Positions 35,657-45,239 are shown, counted from the stretch's first letter. The stretch is 64,000 nt of DNA from JANXDG01 sp964561135 (GCA_964561135.1 CAZLOB010000070.1:6241-70240), one strand, 5' to 3'. Notes: generated from the sequence alone by a model not told the origin. Made by a program: numbers and translations.

Positions 35657-36520
35657 ATGTCAAAAATTATAAAGTTTGTCTTATTTATTCTTCTCTTTTT
35701 TCTTACCTTTTGTTTTTCTTCTCTATTAAAGGTATATTTTATTGATGTTGGTCAAGGTGATGCTGCTTTTATAATAACACCGAATAACTATACAATGCTT
35801 GTTGACGCAGGCGACCGAGATGAGTTTCATGATTATGGTAAAGATGTATGTTCTTTTATTAAAGATCAACTAAAAATTAATAAAATAAATGTTGCATTAA
35901 TATCGCATCCACATAAAGACCATATCGGTGGGATGATATACATTTTGTCAAATATGAAAGTAGAAAAATTTTATGATCCTGGTTTTCCTTATCCTTCATT
36001 AGTATATTTTGAACTTCTTGAAATTGTTAACAAAAAAAAGATAAAGTATTATTTAGCACGAGGTGAAACTTATATAAATCTTGATCCACAAGTAGAGATA
36101 AAAATTCTTTATCCACCGAAAAATTTTGTTTTTGACACACCAAACGATAATTCTGTTGTTTTAAGGATTAGGTATAAAAAAATATCTGTTTTGTTTACTG
36201 GGGATATAGAAGCAAATGCAGAGAAAGTTATTGTTAAAAAATATAAAAACAGGCGAAAAGAAATAAGTTCAAACATACTTAAAGTGCCACATCATGGATC
36301 CGCAACTTCTTCAACATACGAGTTTATAAAACTTGTAAAACCAGAAGTAGCAATAATTTCTTGTGGGAGAAATAACAGGTTCGGACATCCTCATTATAGA
36401 ATACTAAGACGTTACGAAGATTATGGTGTAAAAATTTTTCGTACTGATATAGACGGGCCAATAGAGGTTATTATTGATGGAAAGGATTACAAAATTAAAA
36501 GGTTTAAATATAGTAATTAA
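35657..36520 (+). CDS. Exported ComEC/Rec2-like metallo-beta-lactamase-fold hydrolase
   Basis: 287 residues. Signal peptide to ~22 (IIKFVLFILLFFLTFCFSS), then YFIDVGQGDAAFII, the complete metal motif SHPHKDHIGG (H84, H86, D88, H89), FTGDIEA and VPHHGSATSS. All metal ligands missing from the ComEC at 29493-31673 are present here. It is likely a periplasmic phosphodiesterase or nuclease; a role in DNA processing is inference. Confidence 0.88.
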   Translation: MSKIIKFVLFILLFFLTFCFSSLLKVYFIDVGQGDAAFIITPNNYTMLVDAGDRDEFHDYGKDVCSFIKDQLKINKINVALISHPHKDHIGGMIYILSNMKVEKFYDPGFPYPSLVYFELLEIVNKKKIKYYLARGETYINLDPQVEIKILYPPKNFVFDTPNDNSVVLRIRYKKISVLFTGDIEANAEKVIVKKYKNRRKEISSNILKVPHHGSATSSTYEFIKLVKPEVAIISCGRNNRFGHPHYRILRRYEDYGVKIFRTDIDGPIEVIIDGKDYKIKRFKYSN

Positions 36521-36541
36521 AAATTAGGTGGAGGTGAAACA

Positions 36542-37045
36542 ATGGAGGGACTTAAAATGATTAAAACAAGAAGAAGTATCAGACAATACATAAAAAAAGA
36601 AATACCAGACGAAATTATCACTGAGATAATTGATTGTGCAAGGTTAGCTCCAACGGCAAATAATAAACAACCATGGTTATTTGTGGTTATAAAAAATGAA
36701 GAGTTGAAAAAACAGATTGCTGAAATTACAGATTACGGTAAGTTTATAAAAGATGCTGATTGTTGTGTAGCAGTTTTTTGTGAAGATACAAAATATTATC
36801 TTGAGGACGGTTGTGCTGCTACTGAAAACATTTTGCTTGCCGCATGGTATTTTGGTATAGGTAGCTGTTGGGTTGCCGGAGATAAAAAGTTTTATGCTGA
36901 AAAAATTAAAGATCTGTTAGGTGTTAAAAAAGAATATAAATTAGTAAGTCTAATTTCTTTAGGTTATCCTGATGAAACAGAATTAAAAAATGTACAAAAA
37001 GTAAAAAAGAAAAGTTTAAAAGAAGTTATGATTGTAAAAAAATAG
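36542..37045 (+). CDS. Nitroreductase-family flavoprotein
   Basis: 167 residues, RBS GGTGGAGGTGA upstream. KTRRSIRQYIKKEIPDEII, ARLAPTANNKQPWLF, ATENILLAAWYFGIGSCWV and a late SLGYP are the FMN-binding blocks. NAD(P)H oxidoreductase; substrate unknown. Confidence 0.9.
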   Translation: MEGLKMIKTRRSIRQYIKKEIPDEIITEIIDCARLAPTANNKQPWLFVVIKNEELKKQIAEITDYGKFIKDADCCVAVFCEDTKYYLEDGCAATENILLAAWYFGIGSCWVAGDKKFYAEKIKDLLGVKKEYKLVSLISLGYPDETELKNVQKVKKKSLKEVMIVKK

Positions 37046-37049
37046 TTTT

Positions 37050-37466
37050 ATGAAAAACAATGTAAAATTTGAATATTCAGCAGGCGGTATTGTTGTTAAC
37101 GATAATAAAGAAGTTTTGTTGATAAAAACAAAAAATTTAAAGAATGAAACAGTTATCACTTTCCCAAAAGGACATATTGAAAAAAATGAATCTGCTTTAG
37201 AAGCGGCTATACGGGAAGTAAAAGAAGAAACAGGTGTTGAAGCATTTGTAATAAAAAAAATTAAAGATGTTGAATATTGGTTTGTTCATCAAGGGCAAAA
37301 AGTTCATAAAAAAGTTTTTTGGTTTTTGATGAAACCTGTTAAGATTGGCGAATCAAAAAATGTTGAAGTTGATGAAGTTTTTTGGTATGATATAAATAAA
37401 GTAGACCAAATTCTTTCGTACAAATCAGATAAAGAATTAATTGCTGAAGTAAAAAATTTAATTTAA
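37050..37466 (+). CDS. Nudix hydrolase (MutT/Ap4A-hydrolase-like)
   Basis: 138 residues. SAGGIVVNDNKEVLLIKT, Nudix box GHIEKNESALEAAIREVKEE then TGV, and KKVFWFLM. The FPKGHIEKNE form is that of diadenosine-polyphosphate hydrolases. It begins 4 bases after the nitroreductase stop. Confidence 0.9.
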   Translation: MKNNVKFEYSAGGIVVNDNKEVLLIKTKNLKNETVITFPKGHIEKNESALEAAIREVKEETGVEAFVIKKIKDVEYWFVHQGQKVHKKVFWFLMKPVKIGESKNVEVDEVFWYDINKVDQILSYKSDKELIAEVKNLI

Positions 37467-37480
37467 GAGGTAAAAAAACT

Positions 37481-37798
37481 ATGCAGAAACAAGAAAAACA
37501 AAAATATACTTTTGAACAAGCTTTACAACGACTTGAAGAAATTGTTAACAAACTTGAATTAGGTAATGTTCCACTTGAAGAAACAATTAGTTTGTTCCAA
37601 GAAGGGATGGAGTTGATAAATTTTTGTAACCAAAAACTTGAAGAAGTGAAACATAAAGTTGAAATCGTGATAAGGACAAAAGAAGGTTTTACTTTACAAC
37701 CTTTTGATGTAAAAACAGGGTATAAAAATCAGTTAGAGGGAAAAGAAGAAATTGAAGAGATTGAAAAAGACGAGGAAGAAGATGAAGGATTGTTCTGA
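37481..37798 (+). CDS. xseB: Exodeoxyribonuclease VII small subunit
   Basis: 105 residues. TFEQALQRLEEIVNKLELGN and VPLEETISLFQEGMEL are diagnostic. It has an unusually long acidic tail (EEIEEIEKDEEEDEGLF). The catalytic subunit gene xseA is not in this window. xseB-ispA-dxs order is common in bacteria. Its end overlaps ispA by 14 bases. Confidence 0.93.
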   Translation: MQKQEKQKYTFEQALQRLEEIVNKLELGNVPLEETISLFQEGMELINFCNQKLEEVKHKVEIVIRTKEGFTLQPFDVKTGYKNQLEGKEEIEEIEKDEEEDEGLF

Positions 37799-38669
37799 AT
37801 TGTTAGAAAAAGATACAAAATGGTTTTCAGACAAGTTTAAAATTTTGGTAGAAAACTATCTACAAGAGTTACAACAAAGATATAAAAAAATTGTTTTTTA
37901 TTCATTATTCCCCGGTGGGAAACGAATTCGACCTTTGTTAATGTTTGCTTGTGGGAAAATGTTAGGAGTAAAAAAAACTTGTCTTTTTTATCCAGCAGCT
38001 GCTGTTGAGCTTATCCATAACTACTCTCTTATACATGATGACCTTCCTTGTATGGACAATTCTGATTACCGAAGAAACAAGTTAACTGTTCATAGAAAAT
38101 TTGGTGAAGCATCTGCAGTTCTTGTAGGTGATGCTTTGCTAACATTAGCATTTGAAGTTTTATCTAACTGGGATGAAGAACCTGAGATTAAAGTTAAAGT
38201 GATAAATTTGTTGTCAAAAATAAGTGGGTTTGGCGGGTTAGTTAAAGGACAATTGATGGATATTGAAAGTTGGGATATGCCAGCTAAGTCTTCTTTAAAT
38301 TTGAAGAGATTTTTAGAAGAACTTGTAATAAACAAGACTTCAAAATTAATCCAGGTATGTTTTATTATTCCAGCAATTGTTTGTAGGTTAAATAAAGGCA
38401 AAATTAATAAATTGTCAAAGATAGGTTTAAACTTTGGTTTATTGTTTCAAATTACTGATGATATAATTGATTATTCTGCTGGAGAAGATAAACAAAATCT
38501 TACATTTCCAAAATTGTATGATGTTGAAAATTTAAAAAAAATTGTCAAAGATATAGAAAATGAAACTTTGTTTTTTTTAGATAAACACTTTGGCCCACAA
38601 TCTTTTTACCTAAAATTTTTGTTAGAAAGAATTGTTAACAGAGTAACATGGAACTCCTTAACAAAATAA
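37785..38669 (+). CDS. ispA: Polyprenyl synthetase (farnesyl/geranylgeranyl diphosphate synthase)
   Basis: About 294 residues from ATG 37785, inside the 3' end of xseB. FPGGKRIRPLLMF, first Asp-rich motif LIHDDLPCMDNSDYRR, VGDALLTLAFEVL, second motif FQITDDIIDYS. It makes C15 or C20 prenyl diphosphates; chain length cannot be fixed. It overlaps dxs by 22 bases. Confidence 0.92.
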   Translation, partial: KDCSELLEKDTKWFSDKFKILVENYLQELQQRYKKIVFYSLFPGGKRIRPLLMFACGKMLGVKKTCLFYPAAAVELIHNYSLIHDDLPCMDNSDYRRNKLTVHRKFGEASAVLVGDALLTLAFEVLSNWDEEPEIKVKVINLLSKISGFGGLVKGQLMDIESWDMPAKSSLNLKRFLEELVINKTSKLIQVCFIIPAIVCRLNKGKINKLSKIGLNFGLLFQITDDIIDYSAGEDKQNLTFPKLYDVENLKKIVKDIENETLFFLDKHFGPQSFYLKFLLERIVNRVTWNSLTK

Positions 38670-40537
38670 ATTCACCACAGGATTTAAGAAAACTTAGTTT
38701 AGAAGAATTAGAACAACTTGCAGAAGAAATAAGAAGTTTTATAATTGAAACTATTTCAAAAACAGGCGGCCATTTAGCAGCAAGTCTTGGTACTGTTGAA
38801 CTTACTATTGCATTACATTATGTTTTTAATACTCCATTAGACAAAATTGTATGGGATGTTGGTCATCAGACTTATGCACATAAAATTTTAACTGGTAGAA
38901 AAGAATTTTTTCACAAGTTAAGACAATATGGTGGTATAAGTGGTTTCCCAAGAAGAGAAGAGTCTGAGTATGATGTGTTTAATGTAGGTCATGCATCAAC
39001 CGCAGTATCAGCAGCGTTAGGTATAGTAGTTGCTCGTGAGTTAAATAAAGAAGATTATAAAGTTATTGCAGTAATAGGGGATGGTTCTTTAAGTGGTGGT
39101 CTTGCTTATGAAGGGCTTAACCATGCGGGACATCTTGGTTATGATTTTATTGTTGTACTAAATGATAATACAATGTTTATTTCAAAAAGTGTTGGTGCTG
39201 TTGCAAAAATGTTGGTAAGATTGTTGACTTTGGGGTTGCTTAAAAAAATTGAACAAAAAATAGATAAGTTCTTACGAAGGTTAAAATATATAGGTAATGT
39301 TATTCTTCGTGTAGCAAAACGGTTTAAACTTTTACTTTTTCCGGGTATGTTATTTGAAGAAATGGGTTTTGCGTATGTAGGTCCTGTAGATGGACATGAT
39401 TTAAAGTCGCTTTGCGAAGTGTTTAGAAGTATAAAAAATTTTAAAGGACCGGTTGTGGTCCATGTCTTGACAAAAAAAGGCAAAGGGTACAAGCCTGCTG
39501 AAGAAAAACCTGAAAAGTTTCACAGTGTAGCTAAATTTAATGTGTTAACTGGAGAAATTGAGAAGAAAAACGATAGGTTAACATTTACTGAGGTTTTTAG
39601 TAAAACAATAGTTTCTTTAGCGGAAAAAGATAGACGTATTGTTGGGATTACAGCAGCGATGACTGAAGGTTGTGGCCTTGAAGAATTTTCAAAACTTTTT
39701 CCAGAAAGATTTTTTGATGTAGGTATTGCAGAAGAACATGCAGTAACTTTTGCTGCAGGGTTGGCAACAAAGAATTATATTCCAATATGTGCTATATATT
39801 CAACTTTTTTACAACGTGCGTTTGACCAAATTATACACGATGTTTCTTTACAAAACTTACATGTTGTTTTTGTTTTAGACCGTGCTGGTATTGTGGGTGA
39901 AGATGGGCCAACACACCATGGCTGTTTTGACCTTTCTTATTTGAGGTTAATTCCTAATATGACAATAATGGTACCAAAAGATGGTAATGAACTTAAAGAT
40001 ATGTTGTATACCGCAATATACCATATTGATGGACCAGTTGCTATAAGATATCCTAAAGATTTTGTTGTTGAAAAAAACATTGATGTTGATAAATTTGGAA
40101 AAATAGATGTACCAAAGGCACAAATAATATATGATGATAAAGAAAGCAAAATGTGTTTTTTAGTACTTGGACCAAAAATTTATATCCTTAAAGAAATACT
40201 TGAGACAACAGATTATAGATTTTCTGTTGTTAACATGCGTTTTTTAAAACCTATGGATGAAGAAATATTGAAAAAAGTTTGTAATTCTCATAATATATTA
40301 ATTACTGTTGAAGAAAATACTATTGTTGGGGGGTTATTTTCTGCAGTTAGTGAGTTTGTAGCTAGGAATCATTATCAAGTAAAAATTTATCCTTTTGCTT
40401 TCCCTGACAGATTTATTACTTTTGGTAAAAAAGAAATTTTGGAAGAAGAGGTTGGTCTTTCAATTAAAAATTTTTTAGCATTTGTTAAAAGTTTAAATAA
40501 AGGGAGGGACATCGATGAAGGTTCTAATGTTAGGTAA
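38648..40537 (+). CDS. dxs: 1-deoxy-D-xylulose-5-phosphate synthase
   Basis: 629 residues. TGGHLAASLGTVELTIALHY, WDVGHQTYAHKILTGR, ThDP-binding GDGSLSGGLAYEGLNHAG ... NDN, GPVDGHD, DVGIAEEHAVTFAAG, DRAGIVGEDGPTHHG. First enzyme of the MEP isoprenoid pathway, feeding the ispA product. Its last 23 bases overlap the GYD gene. Confidence 0.97.
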   Translation: MELLNKINSPQDLRKLSLEELEQLAEEIRSFIIETISKTGGHLAASLGTVELTIALHYVFNTPLDKIVWDVGHQTYAHKILTGRKEFFHKLRQYGGISGFPRREESEYDVFNVGHASTAVSAALGIVVARELNKEDYKVIAVIGDGSLSGGLAYEGLNHAGHLGYDFIVVLNDNTMFISKSVGAVAKMLVRLLTLGLLKKIEQKIDKFLRRLKYIGNVILRVAKRFKLLLFPGMLFEEMGFAYVGPVDGHDLKSLCEVFRSIKNFKGPVVVHVLTKKGKGYKPAEEKPEKFHSVAKFNVLTGEIEKKNDRLTFTEVFSKTIVSLAEKDRRIVGITAAMTEGCGLEEFSKLFPERFFDVGIAEEHAVTFAAGLATKNYIPICAIYSTFLQRAFDQIIHDVSLQNLHVVFVLDRAGIVGEDGPTHHGCFDLSYLRLIPNMTIMVPKDGNELKDMLYTAIYHIDGPVAIRYPKDFVVEKNIDVDKFGKIDVPKAQIIYDDKESKMCFLVLGPKIYILKEILETTDYRFSVVNMRFLKPMDEEILKKVCNSHNILITVEENTIVGGLFSAVSEFVARNHYQVKIYPFAFPDRFITFGKKEILEEEVGLSIKNFLAFVKSLNKGRDIDEGSNVR

Positions 40538-40790
40538 ATATTCAACAGATGCAATAAAAAGTATATCAAAAGAACGGACAAAAAAAGTTGTCAAATTAGT
40601 TGAAAAACTGAATGGTAAAATTTATGCTATGTATGCTTTAGTAGGTGAGTATGATTTAGCATTCCTAGTTGAATTGAACTCTATTGAAGATATTGTAAAA
40701 CTTTCTATAGAACTTGCAAAATTGACAGGTATATCTTTTATGTCACTTCCAGCAATTGATGTTGAAAAATTTGATGAACTTGTTGGATAA
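40515..40790 (+). CDS. GYD-domain small protein
   Basis: 91 residues, RBS AGGGAGGG at 40501 inside dxs. VLMLGKYSTDAIKSISKERT, KIYAMYALVGEYDLAFLVEL (the GxYD motif) and a final LPAIDVEKF match the GYD domain, a dimeric ferredoxin-like fold of unknown function. Confidence 0.82.
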   Translation: MKVLMLGKYSTDAIKSISKERTKKVVKLVEKLNGKIYAMYALVGEYDLAFLVELNSIEDIVKLSIELAKLTGISFMSLPAIDVEKFDELVG

Positions 40791-40799
40791 ATACATTTG

Positions 40800-41258
40800 A
40801 TGAGTAAGAAAAATAAATGTATTGTAGAAATTATACCTAAAGTTGTTTCTTCATATACATCTTTACTGCAAGAAATCCATTCTTTAGGGTTTGATAAAAT
40901 TGATAATGTTGAGATAAAAAAGATATATTCTTTGGAAGGAGATATAAATAAAAAAGAAGCAGTTTTTATCACAAAATCGTTACTTGCCGATCCTATATCA
41001 GACTCGTTTAAAGTGTATCTTTTCTTTAAAAAAATACCAAATGTTGTTGTAGTAAACATTTGGTACAGACCCCAAGTTTTAGATGTTGAAGCGATATATG
41101 TCGAAAAAGCTATAAAATATCTTGGGTTTGAAAAAAAAGTTGTGGTGCATTCTGGAAAACAAGTATGTTTTAGTCCGCAAATTGACAAAAAAAGTGTAGA
41201 GTATATTATTGAAAAAATCTTTATGAATCCATTAATTCAATATTATGAAGTTATATAA
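40800..41258 (+). CDS. purS: Double PurS-like subunit of FGAM synthase
   Basis: 152 residues from ATG 40800. Usual PurS is ~80 residues. Here two similar ferredoxin-like units follow each other: CIVEIIPKVVSSYTSLLQEI with HSLGFDKIDNVEIKKIYSLE, then VVVVNIWYRPQVLDVEAIYV with KYLGFEKKVVVHSGKQVCFS. It directly precedes purL and purQ and overlaps purL by 14 bases. A fused pair would mimic the PurS dimer or the N-terminal domain of large PurL. The call rests on context plus pattern. Confidence 0.75.
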   Translation: MSKKNKCIVEIIPKVVSSYTSLLQEIHSLGFDKIDNVEIKKIYSLEGDINKKEAVFITKSLLADPISDSFKVYLFFKKIPNVVVVNIWYRPQVLDVEAIYVEKAIKYLGFEKKVVVHSGKQVCFSPQIDKKSVEYIIEKIFMNPLIQYYEVI

Positions 41259-43629
41259 TATCATCAATATTTTAGATGCAACTGATAAGGAACTAATTGA
41301 GATAAGTAAAAAAGGGTTGTTAGCTTTATCTTTGGAAGAAATGCGTGCTATTAAAAAATATTTTTCGTCAAAAAAAAGAAACCCAACCGATTGTGAACTT
41401 GAAACTATTGCTCAAACTTGGTCGGAACATTGTAAACATAAAACATTAACTGCTGAAGTTGAGCTTAAGTTTAAAAAAAATGGGAAAGTCGTAAAAGTAA
41501 AAAAATATAAAAATGTTTTAAAAGAAACTATTTTTGAGGTAACAAAAAATATAAACCATCCTGATTGTTTATCTGTTTTTGTAGACAATGCTGGTATTGT
41601 AAAGTTTGACAGAAATTATGGCGTTGCTTTTAAGGTTGAAACACACAATCATCCGTCTGCTTTAGAACCGTATGGCGGTGCAGCAACTGGTATCGGAGGG
41701 GTGATAAGAGATATAATTGGCTGTGGTCTTTCAGCGAAACCTGTTGCTAATACTGATGTATTCTGTTTCGGTAATCTTGATTATGATAAAGAACTTCCTA
41801 AAGGTGTGTTTCATCCAAAAAGAATTTTTAGAGGTGTTGTATCTGGGGTAAGGGATTATGGGAATCGTATGGGTATACCTACAGTGAACGGCGCAATAAT
41901 TTTTGATGATGGTTTCGTATATAATCCGTTAGTATATTGTGGTTGTGTGGGAATAATTCCTATTGAAAAGATAAACAAAAGAGTTTACCCAGGACAAGTT
42001 ATAATTCTTGTTGGTGGAAGGACAGGACGTGATGGTATCCATGGGGCAACTTTTTCATCAGATGCGTTACATGATAAGCTGCCAACTTCTGTTGTACAAA
42101 TCGGTGATCCTATAGTAGAAAAAATGATGTTGGATGTGATTTTGAAAGCAAGGGATTTAGATTTGTTTACAGCGATAACAGATTGTGGTGCTGGAGGGTT
42201 ATCTTCTGCTTGTGGTGAACTTACAAAAGAATGTGGTTGTAGGGTATATCTTGAAAAAGTACCTTTGAAGTATAAAGGTTTGTTACCATGGGAAATATGG
42301 CTTTCTGAGTCACAGGAACGTATGGTCCTTATAGCTGATAAAGATAAAGCAGAAAGATTTTTAAAGCTTTGTCAAAATGAAGATGTGGAAGCAACAATTA
42401 TCGGAGAAGTGACCGACACAAAAAAACTTGAGGTGTTTTATAACAATGAAAAAGTTTGTGAGTTAGACATGGATTTTTTACACAACGGTTTGCCAAAAAG
42501 AAAGTTTAGTTTGACTTATAATCTAACACCTAAGAATTTAGAAAAACAGTCAGTTGTGATAAAACAACCCTTAGAAGAAATATTTTATAAGATTATTTCT
42601 CATCCGAACGTAGCTTCAAAAGAATGGGTTATAAGACAGTATGATCACGAAGTACAAGCAAATACAGTACTGAAACCTCTGTGTGGAGACCAACAGTCAG
42701 ATTTTTACTCACCACAAGATGCTTCAGTAATATATCCGTTTAATATCAAAGGATTGCAACATACTAAAAAAGCTGTTGCTATAAGCTGTGGAATAAAACC
42801 TTCTTTAGGTAAAATAAGCATAGAAAGGATGACAGAGTATGTTATTGATGAAGCGATAAGAAATTTAATTTGTGTTGGGGCAAAATTAAATAAGATTTTT
42901 TTGTTAGATAATTTTTGCTGGGGTGAACTTAACAAAAAAAATTTAGCTGAACTTTTTGTAACATGTGAGGTAGCAAAAAATGTTGCATATAAGTTTAAGA
43001 TACCTTTTATTTCAGGAAAAGATAGTTTAAACAACTATTATCTGCTTGGAGAAAAAAAAGTTTCAATACCATCAACTTTGTTAATTTCAGGTTTAGGAGT
43101 TATAGAAGATATAGATGGTATTAAAACTTCGTATTTTAAATCTTCAGGGAATCATATTTTACTTATTGGGAAATTTAAAGTTTATTTAGCAGGGAGTGTT
43201 TTTTGCGAATGTATTAAAAAGTCGTATTCTTGTTATGCTTTAGATGTTGAAACAGCAAAAAGAATATATAGTTTTGTTAACGACTACAATGATTATTTTT
43301 TAGCTTTACATGATGTTTCTGATGGTGGGTTGATAACTACTGTTGTAGAAAGTTGTTTTGCAAATAGGTGTGGAGCTGAGTTAGAAATAAAAAATAAAAA
43401 TATTGTTGAATTTTTATTTTCAGAGCCAACATCATGTATAATTGCAGAAGTTGAAGAGAATAAATTTAATGAGTTGGTCAATCTTATGCAGCAAAAACAT
43501 ATACCTTATATCTATTTAGGTAAAACTAAAAATGAACCATATGTAGTTGTTAAACAAAAAGATAAAGAAGTTTTAAAAATTTCAGTTGAACAAGCATATA
43601 AGTTATGGTCAAAAAAAATAAGTTTGTAA
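41245..43629 (+). CDS. purL: Phosphoribosylformylglycinamidine synthase subunit PurL
   Basis: 794 residues, small-PurL size. AQTWSEHCKHKTL, VETHNHPSALEPYGGAATGI, GVSGVRDYGNRMGIP-like VVSGVRDYGNRMGIPTVNG, GGRTGRDGIHGATFSS, AITDCGAGGLSSACGE. It catalyses the ATP-dependent amidination of FGAR using ammonia from PurQ. The operon order is purS-purL-purQ with overlaps on both sides. Confidence 0.96.
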   Translation: MKLYNIINILDATDKELIEISKKGLLALSLEEMRAIKKYFSSKKRNPTDCELETIAQTWSEHCKHKTLTAEVELKFKKNGKVVKVKKYKNVLKETIFEVTKNINHPDCLSVFVDNAGIVKFDRNYGVAFKVETHNHPSALEPYGGAATGIGGVIRDIIGCGLSAKPVANTDVFCFGNLDYDKELPKGVFHPKRIFRGVVSGVRDYGNRMGIPTVNGAIIFDDGFVYNPLVYCGCVGIIPIEKINKRVYPGQVIILVGGRTGRDGIHGATFSSDALHDKLPTSVVQIGDPIVEKMMLDVILKARDLDLFTAITDCGAGGLSSACGELTKECGCRVYLEKVPLKYKGLLPWEIWLSESQERMVLIADKDKAERFLKLCQNEDVEATIIGEVTDTKKLEVFYNNEKVCELDMDFLHNGLPKRKFSLTYNLTPKNLEKQSVVIKQPLEEIFYKIISHPNVASKEWVIRQYDHEVQANTVLKPLCGDQQSDFYSPQDASVIYPFNIKGLQHTKKAVAISCGIKPSLGKISIERMTEYVIDEAIRNLICVGAKLNKIFLLDNFCWGELNKKNLAELFVTCEVAKNVAYKFKIPFISGKDSLNNYYLLGEKKVSIPSTLLISGLGVIEDIDGIKTSYFKSSGNHILLIGKFKVYLAGSVFCECIKKSYSCYALDVETAKRIYSFVNDYNDYFLALHDVSDGGLITTVVESCFANRCGAELEIKNKNIVEFLFSEPTSCIIAEVEENKFNELVNLMQQKHIPYIYLGKTKNEPYVVVKQKDKEVLKISVEQAYKLWSKKISL

Positions 43630-44390
43630 AACCAAAAGCAATTGTTATACGTGTAGGTGGGACAAATTGTGATTTGGAGACAGTAAATGTTTTGAATTTA
43701 GTAGGTTTTGATACTGATTTGGTGCATATAAACGAGCTTATAAGAAATGAAAAAAGTTTGCTTGATTATAATTTACTTGTTATCCCTGGGGGATTTTCTT
43801 TCGGCGATTATATCTCTGCAGGGAAAATTTTTGCAATAGAAATGTATTATAGATTGTGTCCTCAGATTGAAAGGTTTATAAGTAATAAAAACAATTTTGT
43901 TGTTGGTATTTGTAATGGTTTTCAAGTTTTAGTAAAACTCGGCCTTTTACCATATAGAGATTTTTTACAAAAAGCAACACTAACTTATAATGATTCTGGC
44001 AAGTTTGAATGTAGATGGGTTTATTTGAAAGTTAACAAAAACAATCCTTCACCATTAAAAGAACTTCCAGAAATTATACAACTTCCAGTTGCTCATGCTG
44101 AAGGAAAATTTTTTGCTGACAAAGATGTTATTGAAGATATAAAAAACAACAATCAGATTTTGTTTCAATATTGTGATAAAGACGGAAATACAAATGTAGA
44201 TTATCCATTAAATCCAAATGGTTCTGTTTTAAATATAGCTGGAATTACAGATAAAACAGGTAGAATCATTGGTCTTATGCCTCATCCTGAAAGGTTTGTG
44301 CTTCCCATTCATCATCCTTTGAGTTACAAAAATGAAACCCCAGCTTTTGGTAAAAAATTTTTTGAACTTTTGAAACTTGCTATTCAATGA
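43605..44390 (+). CDS. purQ: Phosphoribosylformylglycinamidine synthase glutaminase PurQ
   Basis: 261 residues. Class I glutamine amidotransferase: PGGFSFGDYISAGKI, nucleophile Cys in GICNGFQVLVKLG, His/Glu in GLMPHPERF. RVGGTNCDLET replaces the more common PGSNCD start. It overlaps purL by 25 bases and tlyA by 4. Confidence 0.96.
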   Translation: MVKKNKFVKPKAIVIRVGGTNCDLETVNVLNLVGFDTDLVHINELIRNEKSLLDYNLLVIPGGFSFGDYISAGKIFAIEMYYRLCPQIERFISNKNNFVVGICNGFQVLVKLGLLPYRDFLQKATLTYNDSGKFECRWVYLKVNKNNPSPLKELPEIIQLPVAHAEGKFFADKDVIEDIKNNNQILFQYCDKDGNTNVDYPLNPNGSVLNIAGITDKTGRIIGLMPHPERFVLPIHHPLSYKNETPAFGKKFFELLKLAIQ

Positions 44391-45127
44391 AAGAAAGAAT
44401 TGATAAACTTTTGGTAGAAAGAGGATTTGTTGAATCTCGCACAAAAGCACAAAAAATTATTTCTGAATTTGGAGTAAAAGTTGATGAACAAATTGTTAAA
44501 GATTCTTCAAAAATGGTGGATAAAAGTAGCAAAATAGAAATAATCCAGCAGTATGAATATGTTAGTGCTGGTGGATATAAACTTGAGGGCTTGTTAAAAA
44601 CAGGGTTTGTCGATGTAAAAGATAAAGTATGTTTCGATGTAGGGTCATCAACAGGAGGTTTTGTAGAATGTCTTTTAAGATTTGGTGCAAAGAAGGTTTA
44701 TTGTTGTGATGTTGGTAAAGGTCTTCTACATCCAAAGCTTCGTTCTGACAAAAGGGTGGTTTTGTTTGAAGGTGTAAATTTTAGATATTTTGTTGAGTTA
44801 GGATATAAAGAAAAAATAGAAGACAAAATAGATGTTTTTACAATAGATGTTTCATTTATATCTTTAACAAAAATACTTCCTGTAGTAAAAAAAATAGAAA
44901 AGACGCCACATGTCGTTATAGCTTTGATTAAACCTCAGTTTGAGTGTGAACCAAAGTGTGTAAAAAAAGGTGTTGTAAGAGAAGAAAAATATAGGTTAGA
45001 AGCAGTACAAAAAATTGTTTCTTTTGCAGAAAGCTTGGGATATAAAAAAATTGTTACTGAAGAATCAAAGATAAAAGGTAAAGAAGGTAATATTGAATAT
45101 TTTGCTGTATTTGGTTTAAACCAATAA
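44387..45127 (+). CDS. tlyA: TlyA-family rRNA 2'-O-methyltransferase
   Basis: 246 residues. An N-terminal S4 RNA-binding domain (RIDKLLVERGFVESRTKAQK), YVSAGGYKLEGLL, then FDVGSSTGGFVECLL, DVGKGLLHPKLR, IDVSFISLTKILP and LIKPQFE. It methylates the 2'-OH of rRNA cytidines in known members. Confidence 0.93.
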   Translation: MKERIDKLLVERGFVESRTKAQKIISEFGVKVDEQIVKDSSKMVDKSSKIEIIQQYEYVSAGGYKLEGLLKTGFVDVKDKVCFDVGSSTGGFVECLLRFGAKKVYCCDVGKGLLHPKLRSDKRVVLFEGVNFRYFVELGYKEKIEDKIDVFTIDVSFISLTKILPVVKKIEKTPHVVIALIKPQFECEPKCVKKGVVREEKYRLEAVQKIVSFAESLGYKKIVTEESKIKGKEGNIEYFAVFGLNQ

Positions 45128-45128
45128 A

Positions 45129-45186
45129 TGTAGGGCAAACCTTCTGGTTTGCAATATATTACGCAAGGCTAAAGCCTTGCCCTACA
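45129..45186. repeat. Composite palindromic repeat (TGTAGGGCAA family)
   Basis: TGTAGGGCAAACC-TTCT-GGTTTGC is followed by GCAAGGCT-AAA-GCCTTGCCCT-ACA: two hairpins of opposite orientation, bounded by TGTAGGG and CCTACA. It lies between tlyA and the flippase. Confidence 0.85.
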
Positions 45187-45207
45187 AGTAAAAAAATGAT
45201 ATACAAA

Positions 45208-45230
45208 TGTAGGGTAAACTTTTAAGTTTG
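45208..45230. repeat. Single palindromic repeat (TGTAGGGCAA family)
   Basis: TGTAGGGTAAACTTTTAAGT plus TTG. It lies 10 bases before the flippase start codon, so the hairpin could affect translation initiation. Confidence 0.75.
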
Positions 45231-45239
45231 TTTAATAAC

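Noticed and set aside
37481..37798. XseB as an orphan without partner
   Set aside because: xseA is often elsewhere or just outside; xseB-ispA-dxs is a normal bacterial order, so this is not unusual.
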